Positions 1 through 11,500 of a stretch of DNA of 64,000 bases are shown here, piece by piece. The DNA lies in contig CM039130.1 of the NCBI GenBank assembly GCA_022036555.1, forward strand, positions 16,947,937 through 17,011,936. Direction: 5' to 3'. Source of the stretch: Microstegium vimineum (taxonomy: Eukaryota > Streptophyta > Magnoliopsida > Poales > Poaceae). The position numbers and the translations under genes were made by a program. The stretch's first letter is position 1, and each line of letters starts with the position of its first letter. Below the pieces are notes generated by a model. It searched no databases, was not told the DNA's origin, and saw nothing but the letters and a program-made list of their open reading frames with translations.

Positions 1-14
1 CTAATGGACTGCAG

Positions 15-548
15 AGACGCGTGATCCAGACCAAGAGCGTGGAATACATGCCCTTCTCCCTCTCCCTCTCGCTCACCCTCAGCGCCGTCGTCTGGTTCCT
101 CTACGGCCTCCTCATCAAGGACAAATATGTCGCGGTAATTATTTGTTGCTTATTAGCAGGTTCGTCGTGATGCGTCTTACTGACGATAAACATCTAACTC
201 CCATATCTCTGCATGCAGCTTCCAAACGTCCTTGGGTTCACCTTTGGCGTGGTCCAGATGGTGCTCTACGTGATTTACATGAACAAGACGCCGGTGGCGG
301 TTGCCGAGGGCAAGGATGCCGGCGGCAAGCTTTCCTCTGCTGCAGACGAGCACGTCCTCGTCAACATCGCCAAGCTCAGCCCGGCCCTCCCCGAGAGGAG
401 CTCCGGGGTGCGCCCAGTCGCCCAGATGGCGGCGGTTCCCGCCAGGAGCTGCGCTGCTGAAGCAGCCGCGCCGCCGGCTATGCTGCCCAACAGGGACGTG
501 GTCGACGTCTTCGTGAGCCGCCACAGCCCCGCCGTCCACGTGGCCTAG
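15..548 (+). CDS. SWEET13: Clade III SWEET bidirectional sugar transporter, C-terminal exons (partial)
   Basis: Two exons, 15-134 and 219-548, joined by an 84-bp intron (GT at 135, AG at 217-218) and ending in TAG at 546-548. The start lies upstream of the window; an acceptor-like AG sits at 13-14. The first exon encodes the end of the second MtN3 repeat, with the conserved SVEYMPFSLSLSLTLSAVVW and WFLYGLLIKDKYVA segments. The second exon begins LPNVLGFTFGVVQM, the last membrane helix, followed by a cytosolic tail of about 85 residues containing VNIAKLSPALPERSS and RSCAAEAAAPP. SWEETs are seven-helix plasma-membrane uniporters; clade III members export sucrose, for example during phloem loading and seed filling. 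The tail most resembles rice SWEET13-type proteins as I remember them; SWEET14/15-like is the alternative. The frame is open and splice sites are canonical, so this 3' end looks functional. Confidence 0.9.
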
Positions 549-694
549 ATTCTCTATCGATCATGTGCATGGCCCATGCATGCAAGCATGCGCCCGCCAC
601 ACGTATACGCTTTTTAATATTCGAACGACTTGCTACTGGTCATGAGAAATGATGGAGAATGGTTAAGTATACTAATTATATATGTAATTAACTG

Positions 695-714
695 CTATAT
701 ATATATATATATAT
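695..714. repeat. (TA)n microsatellite
   Basis: About ten TA dinucleotides in the SWEET 3' flank. A short TG run with an adjoining T tract follows at about 936-959. Both are simple-sequence tracts likely to be polymorphic. Confidence 0.9.
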
Positions 715-812
715 GGGTTGTATATTCATCTGTGCGACTGTGCCGCACACTGCTGCTATGTATAAGTTTTTCCATGGATATCTGTTATTCCTTTTCACGT
801 GTAACGTTTTCT

Positions 813-818
813 AATAAA
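813..818 (+). promoter_or_regulatory. Polyadenylation signal of the SWEET gene (candidate)
   Basis: AATAAA lies 265 bp after the SWEET stop codon. It is the first canonical signal downstream of the gene. Plant polyadenylation signals are loose, so earlier sites are possible. Confidence 0.4.
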
Positions 819-1982
819 ATGTAATCGATCCCAGACTACTACTGTTAGCTAGTAGTATACATTTGGTTTCAAGAAAATGGCTTCCGTGTGTTCGTCTGCG
901 CTGTTTTTTTATGCTGTCTGAATCGGTGTGAAAATGTGTGTGTGTGTGTTTTTTTTTTGCGAATAAAAATGTGTGTATACATATACCACCACTTCAATGC
1001 AATGAAATTTCATCACGTTTCCTGTAGTATAGAAGTCTGAAATCAAGGACTGTGAGAGATTGACACATCAAGACAAAGATGTATAGTGCTGGTTTTCTGG
1101 ATAGCTAGTCAGATAAACAGCTACTCGATATCTGCCGAGCCCCTCAATTATAATTCTCTGCACCATTGTTGTTGCACACACTAGGACACAAGCTCTCCGC
1201 CGGCGGTGGGGTCTAATTTCTACTAACGGTTTTAGTTATCCCAATGTCAGTAAAAGAGATATCGTCCGACCTGACTCAAGAACTGTCTGTATAAACATAT
1301 TTACACTAGCAACTCATTTAATGAAACCATCTGTGCAAATGGTGTTTTCCACTAACGGTTCACTTAATAGAACTGGCAGTGTAAACATATTTACATAGGC
1401 GGTTCACTTAGGCAATCAGACGATGTAAATGCACCATTTACACATGCGGTTCCATTATAAATGAACTGTATGTAGAAATATGTTTATACTAGCGGTTACA
1501 TTAAGCGGACTGCTTGTGGTGTTTCTGGTAAAAATACCCCTTCTTCCTTTTCGAGCACTAATGTAGTTCGCAACCAGCTTCCATTGGAGATGATTTTGGA
1601 GGTCATGATTTCTCAAATTACAAGGGGACAAGTTTTGATCTTTATTTTTTGGAAGAAGATTGCTAACAAAGGTTAGTTTATGTCTCTCTTGCCACTTTTT
1701 GTTCATTCTTGCTCAATTTTAGTCACTTTTTGGATTTAGGGTTTAATCTTGTGTTAGATAAAAGAGTAACTAGGTTATTATCTTTATCTCCTCAAATGAG
1801 GTTGCTTAAGATGGTTGGATGATGTCTCTCCTCTCTCCCTTTTCATGTTTGCTTCTCAATTTAGTTTATCCAATATATATTTAGTTGCAGACATGAATGA
1901 TGTTCTTGTGTATTTGTGTAGAGAGAAATATGGTGTTTTTTAGTTTTTTAAATTATGTTAATTAGGTTTTTTTCTTAATTTC
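819..1982. other. Intergenic spacer without a recognisable gene
   Basis: AT-rich spacer between the SWEET gene and the retrotransposon nest. Apart from the CACTA-like repeats listed separately, no coding region, RNA gene or complete transposon could be supported. The only longer open frame (1455-1706, minus) has no recognisable domain. Confidence 0.6.
1222..1530. repeat. CACTA-type subterminal repeat array (element fragment)
   Basis: About six degenerate units spaced 40-50 bp apart carry (A)CTA(A/G)CGGTT followed by TTAA-type spacers and GTAAACATATTTAC-like stretches (near 1222, 1305, 1353, 1396, 1442 and 1488). Degenerate, regularly spaced short repeats are typical of the subterminal transposase-binding regions of En/Spm (CACTA) elements. 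A possible terminal CACTA lies near 1180. No opposite end was found, so this is probably one end of a truncated element. Confidence 0.45.
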
Positions 1983-2745
1983 TATTGACGTCAAAAATGG
2001 GGTCTTTTGGCGTCAACACCGCGCAAGGCCTGCGGAGACCGTGCAGCAGCAAAGCTTGATCTCCTAAACCTCTAAAGCGGCTCAAGCCACTTCGGGGATC
2101 GATCTCGGACGTGCCAGTCAATTTGACCTGCAATTGACAAGGAAGTGAAACGTCAAATTATGGAATATGTCGGTTGTTGCCAGACAACTCCATGAATGTA
2201 CGGCTCTCATATAGCCGATGAATGAAGGATATTGACTAAATAGTCAACTCTGAACAGTTTAAAGCATAATGATAATGTATAAACGGTAAAGTAAAGATGC
2301 GACACATGTAACATTATCGGCATCAAACTACCAAATCCATTAAGCATATCAGATAAAGATTAACCATCAATAGAGGTGTGTTCCTATGCAGCCATGATGA
2401 CAGTTCACCCGATAACCTGACCCATTTACCAGCATTGGGGTCTTTCCATGCAGCCATAAAAATAAACAAGTCAAGCCACGTCCAGTACATTTAACAAATC
2501 TAATAGATTAAGACGATAAAGCACATGCATCGTATGGATGAAGCACAAACAGATCGGCTATGTTAGCCGATATGGGTTCCATGAGGCTTGAACAAGATCC
2601 ATACGCTCAGCCCCGAATGGATCTAAGGTTTGGTAGACATAACCCAACACACATGACAGTGGGGTCTGGTGGATGTAGCTGTACCGCGTATGTTGGACTA
2701 GATCCAACAACCCTCAAACCAATCTAACAACTGGACGTATGTCTC
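1983..2745 (-). mobile_element. Antisense Tat-family LTR arm (element C, copy 1)
   Basis: Reverse complement of the 3' half of the LTR that follows at 2746-4366: both end in the same GCGTCAACA-type terminus, here read as TATTGACGTC. The arm stops abruptly at 2745, where element A was inserted after GTCTC. The remainder of this LTR is missing in copy 1, but its counterpart is at 40649-41417 in copy 2. Identity with the sense LTR is clearly lower than between A and B, so C is an older or distinct relative. Confidence 0.75.
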
Positions 2746-4366
2746 TGTTAACACTATATTTTGGCATGGCCAGATACGTATTGATGGGCTCCTAGCAGGC
2801 CTTCGGAGGAGGCATCCAAGATGGACCCGAAAGATCGACTAAGGAAATAAGGGATCATGGAAAGATCTTTGGGTCAAGTTGAACAGTACGCACGCGACGA
2901 TCTCGGCAATGGAGTGGATTGAGGCCCAAGTCATATTCTGTTTCCTTATTATTAGGACTTGCGTGACGGCCGGTTAGGGTATATGCTATGGTCTATAAAT
3001 AGCAAGGCCTAGGGAATGAGAAGGACATCCACTCAATCAAATACACAACTTAGTCCTTAGTTTCCGGCCTTCGGCCACCCCTAGGAGTAGGAGTAGATCA
3101 AATTTCGGTGAACCTTCGATGGATTGGACTGCATCAACTAGATCGACATCCGGTTTGCTTGTAAGTTTAGCCTTGGTTCATGTCTCGTTTGTACGGCTGT
3201 ATTGTGTAACTCGTGCAAGCTCGGTATGAGCTAGTTATCAGTTTGAATCTATTGTTCATGGGGCTGCATTGCTTCAATCTCACATGAATCGTGGCTTCAG
3301 GCTAATTATCGGCTCTATTAAATTGGTGATCTAATAGATTCATTAAGTTATCGATATTGTCTGTTATACTTTGTTCAATCTATTATTACAATATCTTGCC
3401 CAATCTCATCTAATGGACCGGCATGCTCTTTACTTCCAATCTAGATCTATTGCCTCTGATACATCTATTGTTACACTTAGAGGGGCGATTGATCTAGGAT
3501 CACATCGGCTAATCCATTAGTTGCGATTGTTACATCTTGCGGGTTCGAGACATGTGTTCGGTTATCAGATTGGTTTGAGTGTGTTTGGATCTAATTCAAC
3601 ACATGTGGTACGGCTGCATCTGACGAACCCCACTGCCATTGTGTGTTGGATTATGTCTGTTCAGACTTAGATCTATCTGAGGTTGAATACATGGATCTTG
3701 TTCAAGCCTCATGGATCCCATATTGGCTACTACAACTGATCTGGTTATGCTTCAATCATACGATGTATGTACGTTGATATCTTAATCTATTGGATCTATT
3801 GAATGTACTGGACATGATTCGTCTTGTTTACTTTTATGGCTGCATGGAAACACCCCAATGCTAGTAAACCGGTCGGATTATTGGGTTAATTATCATCATG
3901 GCTGCATAGGAACACACCTCTGTTGATGATTAATCTTTATCTGATATGCTTAGTAGATCTGATGGTTTGGTGATGATAATGTTACATGTATCACATCTTT
4001 ACATTCCTATCATCATATGATCGGCTAAATTATGTACTTCAGAACTGATATCTTGCGATAGCCGTTCATATATTATCTTAATGCTTCTCACTGTTCAGGG
4101 TTGACTCTTTAGTCAGTCTCCGGTATTCATCGGCTATATGAGAGTTGCACACTCATGGAACTGTCTGGCAACAACTGGCAGGTTCCATAATTTGACGTTT
4201 CATCTACTTGACAATTACAGGTCAAATTGACTGGACACGCCTGGAATCGATCCTCGAAGTGGCCTAAGCCGCTTAAGAGGTTTAGGAGATCAAGCTCTGC
4301 TGCTACACGGTCTTTGCAGGCCCTACGTAGTGCTGACGCCATAAGCCCCATTTTTTGGCGTCAACA
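2746..4366 (+). mobile_element. Tat-type gypsy LTR (element A, 5' LTR, copy 1)
   Basis: 1,621-bp LTR starting TGTTAACACTATATTTTGG and ending GGCGTCAACA, followed by a TTGGCACGCTCGGTG primer-binding-like sequence. It is nearly identical to 30961-32578, and the same GTCTC precedes both. A TATAAATA box lies at 2994-3001. The element is cut off after about 530 bp of internal sequence by the next insertion at 4900. Long LTR, gene content of its copy-2 counterpart and presence of opposite-strand genes there place it in the Tat lineage of Ty3/gypsy. Confidence 0.85.
2994..3001 (+). promoter_or_regulatory. TATA box of element A LTR
   Basis: TATAAATA about 250 bp into the LTR, conserved at 31208-31215 in the element B LTR. 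It is the expected position for the U3/R promoter of this LTR. Confidence 0.6.
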
Positions 4367-4899
4367 CATTTTGGCACGCTCGGTGAGACCACAATCGTCA
4401 AACTTGGACAAAGGCAAAGCTGAAGTCTCATACACAACCAAAGACGAGAGGCTGAAGGCCCTCGGTCCAGACTCCCTGGTGACCGAGGAAGAGTTTGAAG
4501 AGCCCCTACGAAGGATGGAGAGGCAAAGGGCCTGGCTCGTCTTGGATGGGATAGTCGATCCACCTGGCGCTGACTATTTTCCTACTACCCAGGCAATGTG
4601 GAGGCGTCAGAGCGAAGAAGACAAAGAGAAGAAACCAATAGCGGAGCATTCCAAAGCTGTGGAGACGATCGATGTGCATGAGAATTGCTCGTTCTTCGCG
4701 TACAGCCTCAACAAGAACCTAGAGTTGTCTACCAGGGAAAATTGTCCCGGGTGCAACGAATGTTTCGAGGAATACAGGAGGCTCCAAGCTGATGGAAGAT
4801 TCACTCGAGGACAAGTGGAATATAAGGAGGGGAATCGGCGTGTCATCGAAGATGGTGTTCATGGTTGGCCCAGTACTAAGGTTGTCAGCATAGACCGTG
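4367..4899 (+). pseudogene. Leader and gag-like 5' region of Tat element A (truncated)
   Basis: Begins at the end of the LTR with the primer-binding-like TTGGCACGCTCGGTG and contains an open frame with charged stretches (WRRQSEEDKEKKP) and a cysteine cluster (ENCPGCNECFEEYRRLQ). It aligns with 32579-33097 of element B, where small indels have shifted the frame. I do not recognise the domain; by position it should be leader or the N-terminal part of gag. It is interrupted at 4900 by element F, and its continuation is deleted in copy 1. The surviving open frame 4227-5057 runs across LTR, leader and F, so it is a chance fusion and not a real protein. Confidence 0.55.
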
Positions 4900-6756
4900 T
4901 GTTGGGGATATTACCTCGGCATATCCCCAGGGACCTTATGGGCCTGCCGACCAGGAGACGGCCCAGCCCGCGAGGCCTTGCGGCATGCGACCAGCCCGCC
5001 GTGCTCGCCAAGGACTCCAAAGAAGTCTTGCTCGCCAAGGAAGATCCAAGTAGATAGACTTGGATCCCTTGCCATAGGGAACCGATCGTAATCTGTTAGG
5101 ATATGGAAATTGTAACCCTGCTCCCCGTCTATATAAGGTGAGCAGGGACCCCCCTCAAAAACTCTCCCACAACCTCTCTCAGATCATCTACAGATCTTGC
5201 AACCTAATACGCAAGATCAATCCAGACACCAAAACACAGGACATAGGGTATTACGGTGATTTGCCGGCCCGAACCTGTCTAAATCGCCGTGTCTACGCTC
5301 TCCGTGTTACGCTTGATCGCCGTCGCCACACCTCCGCCTACAATCTACTACCGTAAGGTACCCCCTAGGTAGACTGCGACGCATATTTCGTCGACAATTG
5401 GTGCGCCAGGTAGGGGGTGTGTGCATTGACTCCATGGCTCATCAAGCGGTTACCTTCCCCGGATCCATGGTCATCCCCGTAGGCGGCGCCACCCTCCAGA
5501 TCGGATCTATTGTATGGACTATCTATGGCACTGTCTCTATCTCTGAAACATCAGAACCAGCACAGCTTCTCGCGCTGAATTCCCCTCCAGTTGAAGACCC
5601 AACCACCAAGACAGCTCGAAGCACCCCTGATCATACTACACATGACGATTTTGCGAGCACCATCGACCAGGTTGACGAAGACCTCTCCGAATGCATCGAC
5701 CTCATCAGCGCCACTCGCCGCCGACTCCGTCCACGCGCATCGGCCGCAGGAAAGATCAATCCCGAAGCACCACAGCCCCACCCGATGCCCGACCTCGTTA
5801 GCCATGGCACCGGGCGAAAGCGCCGCCGCGGTAACGGGTACAAAGAGGTCCTCGACGGGCCCTGCCCACTTCACGGACAGGGAAGGCATACTATGCAGGA
5901 GTGCCTTGCCCTCAAGGAGGCCTTCAGAGCAAGGCAGACGCAAAGCGACCAGACAGCGGTCCGCCAAAGGGTGACCTGGCAGAAACTCCGACTACCGGCT
6001 TCACAAAAGCCGCACGCATCTTCCCTATATTCGGTGGGCAGCCAGGTGATAACGGTAAGCGCCGCCGAGCTTTTTATAACTGCAACAACGTTCATGTCCC
6101 TTCTCTAGATTGGACAAAGCAGCGGATCGACTTCTCAAGAGACGACCACCAGGCACGTCATGCCTATCCTTGTCGCTTCCCGCTGGTCGTCTGCGCGGCT
6201 ATCAAAACTGGGTTCTTCAAGAAGATACTTGTCGACGGTGGCAGGTCCTTCAACGTCATGTTTCCGCGCACGCTCCAGCGGTTAGAGTTCCGAGAAAGAA
6301 GTCTCCGACCCGTGAATTTCTTCCTCCATGGCATCATCCCTAGCGAAAAGTCGACACCGTCTGGACAAATCAGTCTCCCTGTTGACTTCGTGGTCGCTGA
6401 CATCGATACCCCATACGACGCATCCTCGGATGGCCTGCACTCTCGAAGCTCATGGCGATACTGCACTATACGTACTTAGTGCTCAAGATGCCAACTCTGC
6501 GAGGCGTCATCAGCATCCGCTCCGACCTACAAATCACCTACGAGTGTCAACAAGAGATGATCAACGGTGCGACCGGTCGAGAGCACAACGCGGTGCCCAA
6601 ATCTGCCTGTCCGATGCAGCCAAGCCACATGTAGGGGATTTCGACATCCCAGAACCTCCAACTACGCGTGCCTCGAAGAAGTCTAGGAAAACAAAGACGG
6701 TGGCCCTGGTCGACAAAGACCCCGAGAAGACCGCTGTGATTGGCGCCGGCCTCAAC
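4900..6756 (+). mobile_element. Tat-like gypsy element F, 5' part
   Basis: Short LTR 4900-5396 (497 bp, TGTTGGGGATATTACC...TCGTCGACA) with a TATATAAG box at 5130-5137, then a primer-binding region reading GGTGCGCCAGGTAGGGGG. The internal sequence encodes degenerate gag and protease and stops at about 6756, where it is fused to SIRE-2. Its insertion into element A left the A sequence up to position 4899. The 3' LTR and most of pol are absent, removed by the deletion that created the 6756 junction. Confidence 0.75.
5398..6480 (+). pseudogene. Gag-protease remnant of gypsy element F
   Basis: Successive frames show retroviral-type features. At about 5860-5930 there is a zinc-knuckle-like CPLHGQGRHTMQECLALK. 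Around 6125-6180 a WTKQRIDFSRDDHQARHAYP segment is typical of the region before the protease in Tat elements. The aspartic-protease-like motif KILVDGGRSFNVMFPRTLQR is at about 6220-6280. In this family the conserved form is VDGGSS/AN. The coding frame changes between 5398-6108 and 5901-6479, so at least one frameshift separates gag from protease, and no reverse transcriptase follows. This element would encode the capsid and the protease that processes it; as it stands it cannot produce them. Confidence 0.65.
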
Positions 6757-8423
6757 TCCCATTGTCACTTCTTGCTCTCTTGATAGTTATTTCAAACTCA
6801 TTTTGGCACCTCTTGACAAATGACTTGAAGATATCAAATGTGTCACTCTTGTCACTCAAGAAGAATACCCATGTGTATCGTGTGAAGTCATCAACAATCA
6901 CAAATCCATACTTGTTTCCACCAATGCTTGCATATGTAGTTGGTCTAAAGAGATCCATGTGCAATAACTCAAAAGCTTTGCTTGTACTCATGATGCTCTT
7001 CTTTGGATGAGTATTCCCAACTTGCTTGCCGGCTTGACATGAGCTACATAGCTTGTCCTTCTCAAATGTGACATCCTTCAAGCCTCTGACAAGATCATGC
7101 TTGACTAGGTTGTTCAATTGCTTCATGCCAACATGTCCAAGCCTTCTATGTCATAGCCAACCCATGCTAGATTTGGTGATGAGACAAGTTGAAAGTTGAG
7201 TCTAACTAGCATTGAAATCCACAAGATATAGGTTCTCATACCGAAAACCTTTGAAGATCATATTTGAACTATCCACACTAATGATTTCCACATCTTCAAC
7301 ACCAAATATGCACTTGAAACCGAGATCACACAATTGGGCAACCGACAATAGATTGAATTCAAGAATTTCTACTAGAAGCACATTGCTAATGCTTAGATCA
7401 TTGGAGATAGCAATCTTTCCAAGCCCTTTCACCTTGCCTTTGCCATTGTCACCGAAAGTGATACTATCAAAGCCATGACCACTATCATGGTTGATTGAGT
7501 TGAACATCCTTCCATCTCCGGTCATGTGTTGAGTGCACCCACTATCAAATACCCAATGCCTCCCTCTGGCTTTGTAATTGACCTACAAGGGAGATCAATT
7601 CTTTTTAGGTACCCAAACTTGCTTGGGTCCTCCAAGGTTAGTTACCAAGGATTTTGGTACCCAAATTGACTTCTTGGAAGCCATCCATGGTGCACCAACA
7701 AACTTGGCGTGAACACCATTTGCACTCTTGGAAAGGACATAAAATGAATAAACTCTAAAAGAGGATACATCTTGCTTGGTCCTTTTGTTCTTGCAATGTT
7801 GCTCTAGGTGACCAACTTGCTTGCAATTCTTGCAATAGCTACTAGTGTTCTTCACGAAACTAGTCTTGTGAGGAGCAAAAGCGGTCTTGCCTTTCTTGGG
7901 TTATAGCCCAATCCCTCTTTGTGGAGAGATGCTCTTTGGATACCCAAGCACATAAGCAAGCGGTCCTCACCTCCATAAGCCTTAGCTAAGGAGTGATTGA
8001 GCTTTGTAACCTCCTTGAGGGTTTCATTTTCAACTATTAGTGAAGCATCACAAGTGAAGCCATCACTAGTAGATGAAGTGGAAGTAGTAGTGCTACAAGA
8101 GGGGTTAGTGGGAGCAACAACAATAGGAGTATAAAAGGATTCATTAAGAATATCATAAGTTACTCCCATGTTGCATGTTTGAACAACCTCCTTCTTACTT
8201 TGGTCAAGGAGGGAGGAATGAGCTCTTTCAAGATTAGTGTGAGACTTCTCTAGCTTCTCATGGGCTTCCATTAGCCTCTCATGAGATGCCACGATCTCAT
8301 CAAGGTTTTTCTCAAGAGCCTCATCGGCCTTGTGCAATTCCTTGCATTCCTTCCTCTTCTTCTCAATGTAATCCTTAGCTTGTTCGAGCATGTCCATGAG
8401 TTCCTCTTTAGAGGGACCCTCAT

Positions 8424-8454
<31 letters not shown>

Positions 8455-9681
8455 CTCATCATGAGAAAGTACCTTAGTGGACTTAGCCATGAAGCATGAT
8501 GATGGAGTGTCAAATAGTGAGATCTTGTCCTTCATAGCAATACTAGCAAAAGCCTTCTTCTTGGTGGATGTCTTCTTTTCATTATCTTCATCCTCACCAC
8601 AAAAAGAGTCACTATCCCATGTCACTATGTGAGAATACCCTTTCTTCTTCTTCTTGTCAAAGATGGGCTTCTTCTCTTTCTTGTCTCTCTTCTTGTGATC
8701 ATCATCATCCTTATCACTATTGTATGGACAATGAGCAATGAGATGATCAAAGCTTCCACACTTGAAGCACTTTCTTGGCTCATCATAGTTCTTGGAAGAG
8801 GTCTTTTTTCTTCTAGCCCGGTAGCCCTTCTTCTTCATGAACTTGCCAAATCTTTTCACAAAGAGAGCCATTTCTTCTTCATCAACTTCACTAGCATTTG
8901 AGTCTTCATCTTCACTTGACTATTCAATCTTTGCTTTGTCCTTGCTCTTGTGTGATGAGGTAGCTTTGAAAGCTATGCTCTTTTTCTTCTCATCTTTCTT
9001 GTCTTCTTTCTTGACATCTTCTTCCTTGTTCTCCCGGTCAGCATCTTGAGTCATCATATCTCCTAAGACTTGATTAGGAGTTACGGTGTCCAATCCACCT
9101 CTCACAATCAAGGTCACAAGAGTCTCAACCCGAGATGGGAGACATCTCAAGAATTTATGAGAGAAATCCTTGTCCTCATCCTTCTCACCAAGGGCTGTGA
9201 GATCATTGACTAGCACTTATAGCCTATGGAACATCTCTGGAACATTCTCATCATCCTTCATCTTGAAGCTTGCAAATTTTTCTTTGAGGATGTATGCCTT
9301 TGCACATTTGATGGCATGAGTGCCTTCAAATGATTCCTCAAGCTTCTTCCAAGCCTCATGTGCACTCTCAAGATTCTTGATTTGCTCAAACACCTTTTCA
9401 GCAAGTGCCTCATGAATAGCACTAAGAGCAATATCATTATGTTGCAACTTTTCTTTTTCTTGAGGGGTGGGTGCTTCCTCATTTGCCACTTCAAACTTCT
9501 TCTCCACCACAAGCCAAACCTTCTCGCTAATTGACTTGATATGAGCGGTCATCTTGACTTTCCAATAGCCATAGTTCGAGCCATCGAACTTGGGTGGTTT
9601 CTTCATGTTGTTGATATGAGCCATCTTCACACCATAGGTTGTTAAGCCTCAAATCAATGGTGTACTAGCTCCGATACCACT
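6757..9681 (-). pseudogene. Truncated gag-pol of SIRE-type copia element (SIRE-2)
   Basis: Read on the minus strand from 9630. First comes a UBN2-type gag (PKFDGSNYGYWKVKM, then MKDDENVPEMFHRL). A stop at 9217, a continuation to 8920 and a further frame follow, with zinc knuckle CFKCGSFDHLIAHC near 8760 and an ESESESESE run followed by coiled-coil text. A second knuckle CKNCKQVGHLEQHC is at about 7800. The protease motif (DSGCTQHMTG) is near 7520 and the pre-integrase domain near 7200-7450. The integrase has CSSCQAGK and HMDLF and stops just after RSDNG at 6757. Reverse transcriptase and RNase H are missing. Several stops and a frameshift near 7880 make it non-functional. The primer-binding site (TGGTATCGGAGC) lies at about 9668-9680 beside the LTR. 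Confidence 0.85.
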
Positions 9682-11420
9682 TGGAAGGTCCTATGCGAAG
9701 GCTAGAGGGGGATCAATAGCCTAATTTAAATTTCTACAAAGAAACCTCAACAACAATGTTAGATAACTAAGAAGTGAAGCGAATTTTGCGCTAGCCTAGT
9801 GGGTGTTGCGAAGCCACCTATTCACAAGTGCTAGCCTAATATCTCTAAGAGACACACAACTCCTACACAAGCTAACAAGCTAGAGAGCTAAACAACTAGC
9901 ACAACCTAATATCTCTACTAAGTAAGAACAAGAATGACATAGAGGGATTATACCGCCGTGTAGAGGAGTGGATGAACCAATCAATCACAATGGAGACAAG
10001 AGGTTGACACTTGATTTTTTCTTCCGAGATTCACTAGTTTGCCAACTATCTAGTCCCCGTTGTGGCGAGTCACTCACTTGGAGGTTCACGCTCTAATTGG
10101 CATCACACGCCAAACTCGTCACCGGGTGCCGCTCAACCAACACAAGATGAGGCTCACACAAGCCATCTCCCACGGGGAAGGCACAAGAACCCCTTACAAT
10201 CACTTGTGGTCGACGAAGAACAAGCACCAAGCTTCTCGAACCACCTCCGCTGCTCCAAACCATCTAGGTGATGGCAATCACCAAGAGTAAAAAGAAATCC
10301 GTAGCGAGAACGCCTCCCAAGTGCCACTAGATGCAAGCTATATGCGAAATGCACTTGGATCACTCAATATCTTTTGGAATTACACTAACCAAGCACGGAG
10401 ATGAGTGTGAGGGAGTTTGCTCAGCTCTAGAGGGTCTCAAAGTGTTCAAATGTCCGAGAGAGATCACCCCAAGCCAGCCAACACATATTTATAACTCCCC
10501 TCAAAGTCCACTAGCCGTTAGGCTGATAAGTTGGTGACGGACGCTCTTCACGGGTGCGACGGACGCTCCGTCACAGCGTCCGACGCCCTACCAGAACTAG
10601 TCATTGGCCTCTGTCTTTGAAATCTTCGACCGACAGACGCTCCGTCGCTAGCTTCCGACACCTGTCTTCTCAACGTCTGGCACTATCCCAGAGAGCAGCT
10701 CGTTTGCAGGGTTCTCTAGAAGCCCAACAGACGCTCCAGAGGAAATTCTCCACCGTCCGTCGCTATCGTCCATCGCGCGAGAAGAGAGCTCCAGAATCCT
10801 CCAGTTCCGTCGGACGCGCCTGTCGCCTGACTGACAGACGCTCCTCAGCGTCCGATGCCACGTCTTCGCTGAACCACAGCTAGGGTTTACCGATCGGACG
10901 CTCTGTCGCGCTTTGGCCAGCGTCCGGCGCCAGCGTCCGACGCCCTAAACTTGTCCAAATCTGTTTCATCCTTTTCCATCCTTGCTCCAAGATGCCAAAC
11001 ACTAAGTATCCATTTTAGTGAGCAGGTTTTGGCATGTTTTACTTGTCATTTAGGCAGGGAGTGAATCACTAGGTCCTAAATGCATATCCAATATAGATAA
11101 CACCTAGTGGCACTTGACAAACCGCAATCACTTTTGCATTTCCCCTCTTAAAATTATGGTTGTCTATCCTAAATGTGATCACACCTACTTGGTGTCTTGA
11201 TCACCAAAAGAAAATACCTAGCTTATACCTTTGCCTTGAATTGCTTCGGGTCTTTTCACTTTCCTTCTTCTCCAAGTGTGTCCTTTTGGTCTCCACCACC
11301 TTTGCTTGCTCCATCACTTGATTCCTTCATCTTACATAGTGTACTAATCCTACTCAAACACTTAGAGCTAGGTTAGTACTTTAGGTTTCATCAATTATCC
11401 AAAACACTAGAGATCTCTCA
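9682..11420 (-). repeat. LTR of SIRE-2 copia element
   Basis: 1,739-bp LTR, minus strand. On the plus strand it begins TGGAAGGTCC next to the primer-binding site and ends GATCTCTCA. It matches the solo LTR at 36866-38635 (about 95% by eye, with a 30-bp indel near 10160). ATGAT follows at 11421-11425, the same 5-bp duplication that flanks the solo LTR. TATAAATA on the minus strand is at 10486-10493, and a GTCCGACG/GACGGACGC motif array occupies about 10539-10945 upstream of it. Confidence 0.85.
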
Positions 11421-11500
11421 ATGATGCTGACGTAAATAGAGGAAGTATATGTTTGGTGGGCTGAAGTAAAGTCCGCTGCAGAGGAAATCGGTTGAATAGC
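11421..11500. mobile_element. Remnant of element A flanking SIRE-2 (left of SIRE-1)
   Basis: Eighty bases that match 38636-38715 of element B. The segment continues at 25424 on the other side of SIRE-1, which split it. In B this is the spacer between two opposite-strand genes. Confidence 0.75.

Noticed and set aside
4227..5057. 276-codon frame spanning LTR end, leader and the next element
   Set aside because: It crosses three elements, so it is a fusion created by nesting. Only the element A leader part (from about 4430 to 4899) has any family support.
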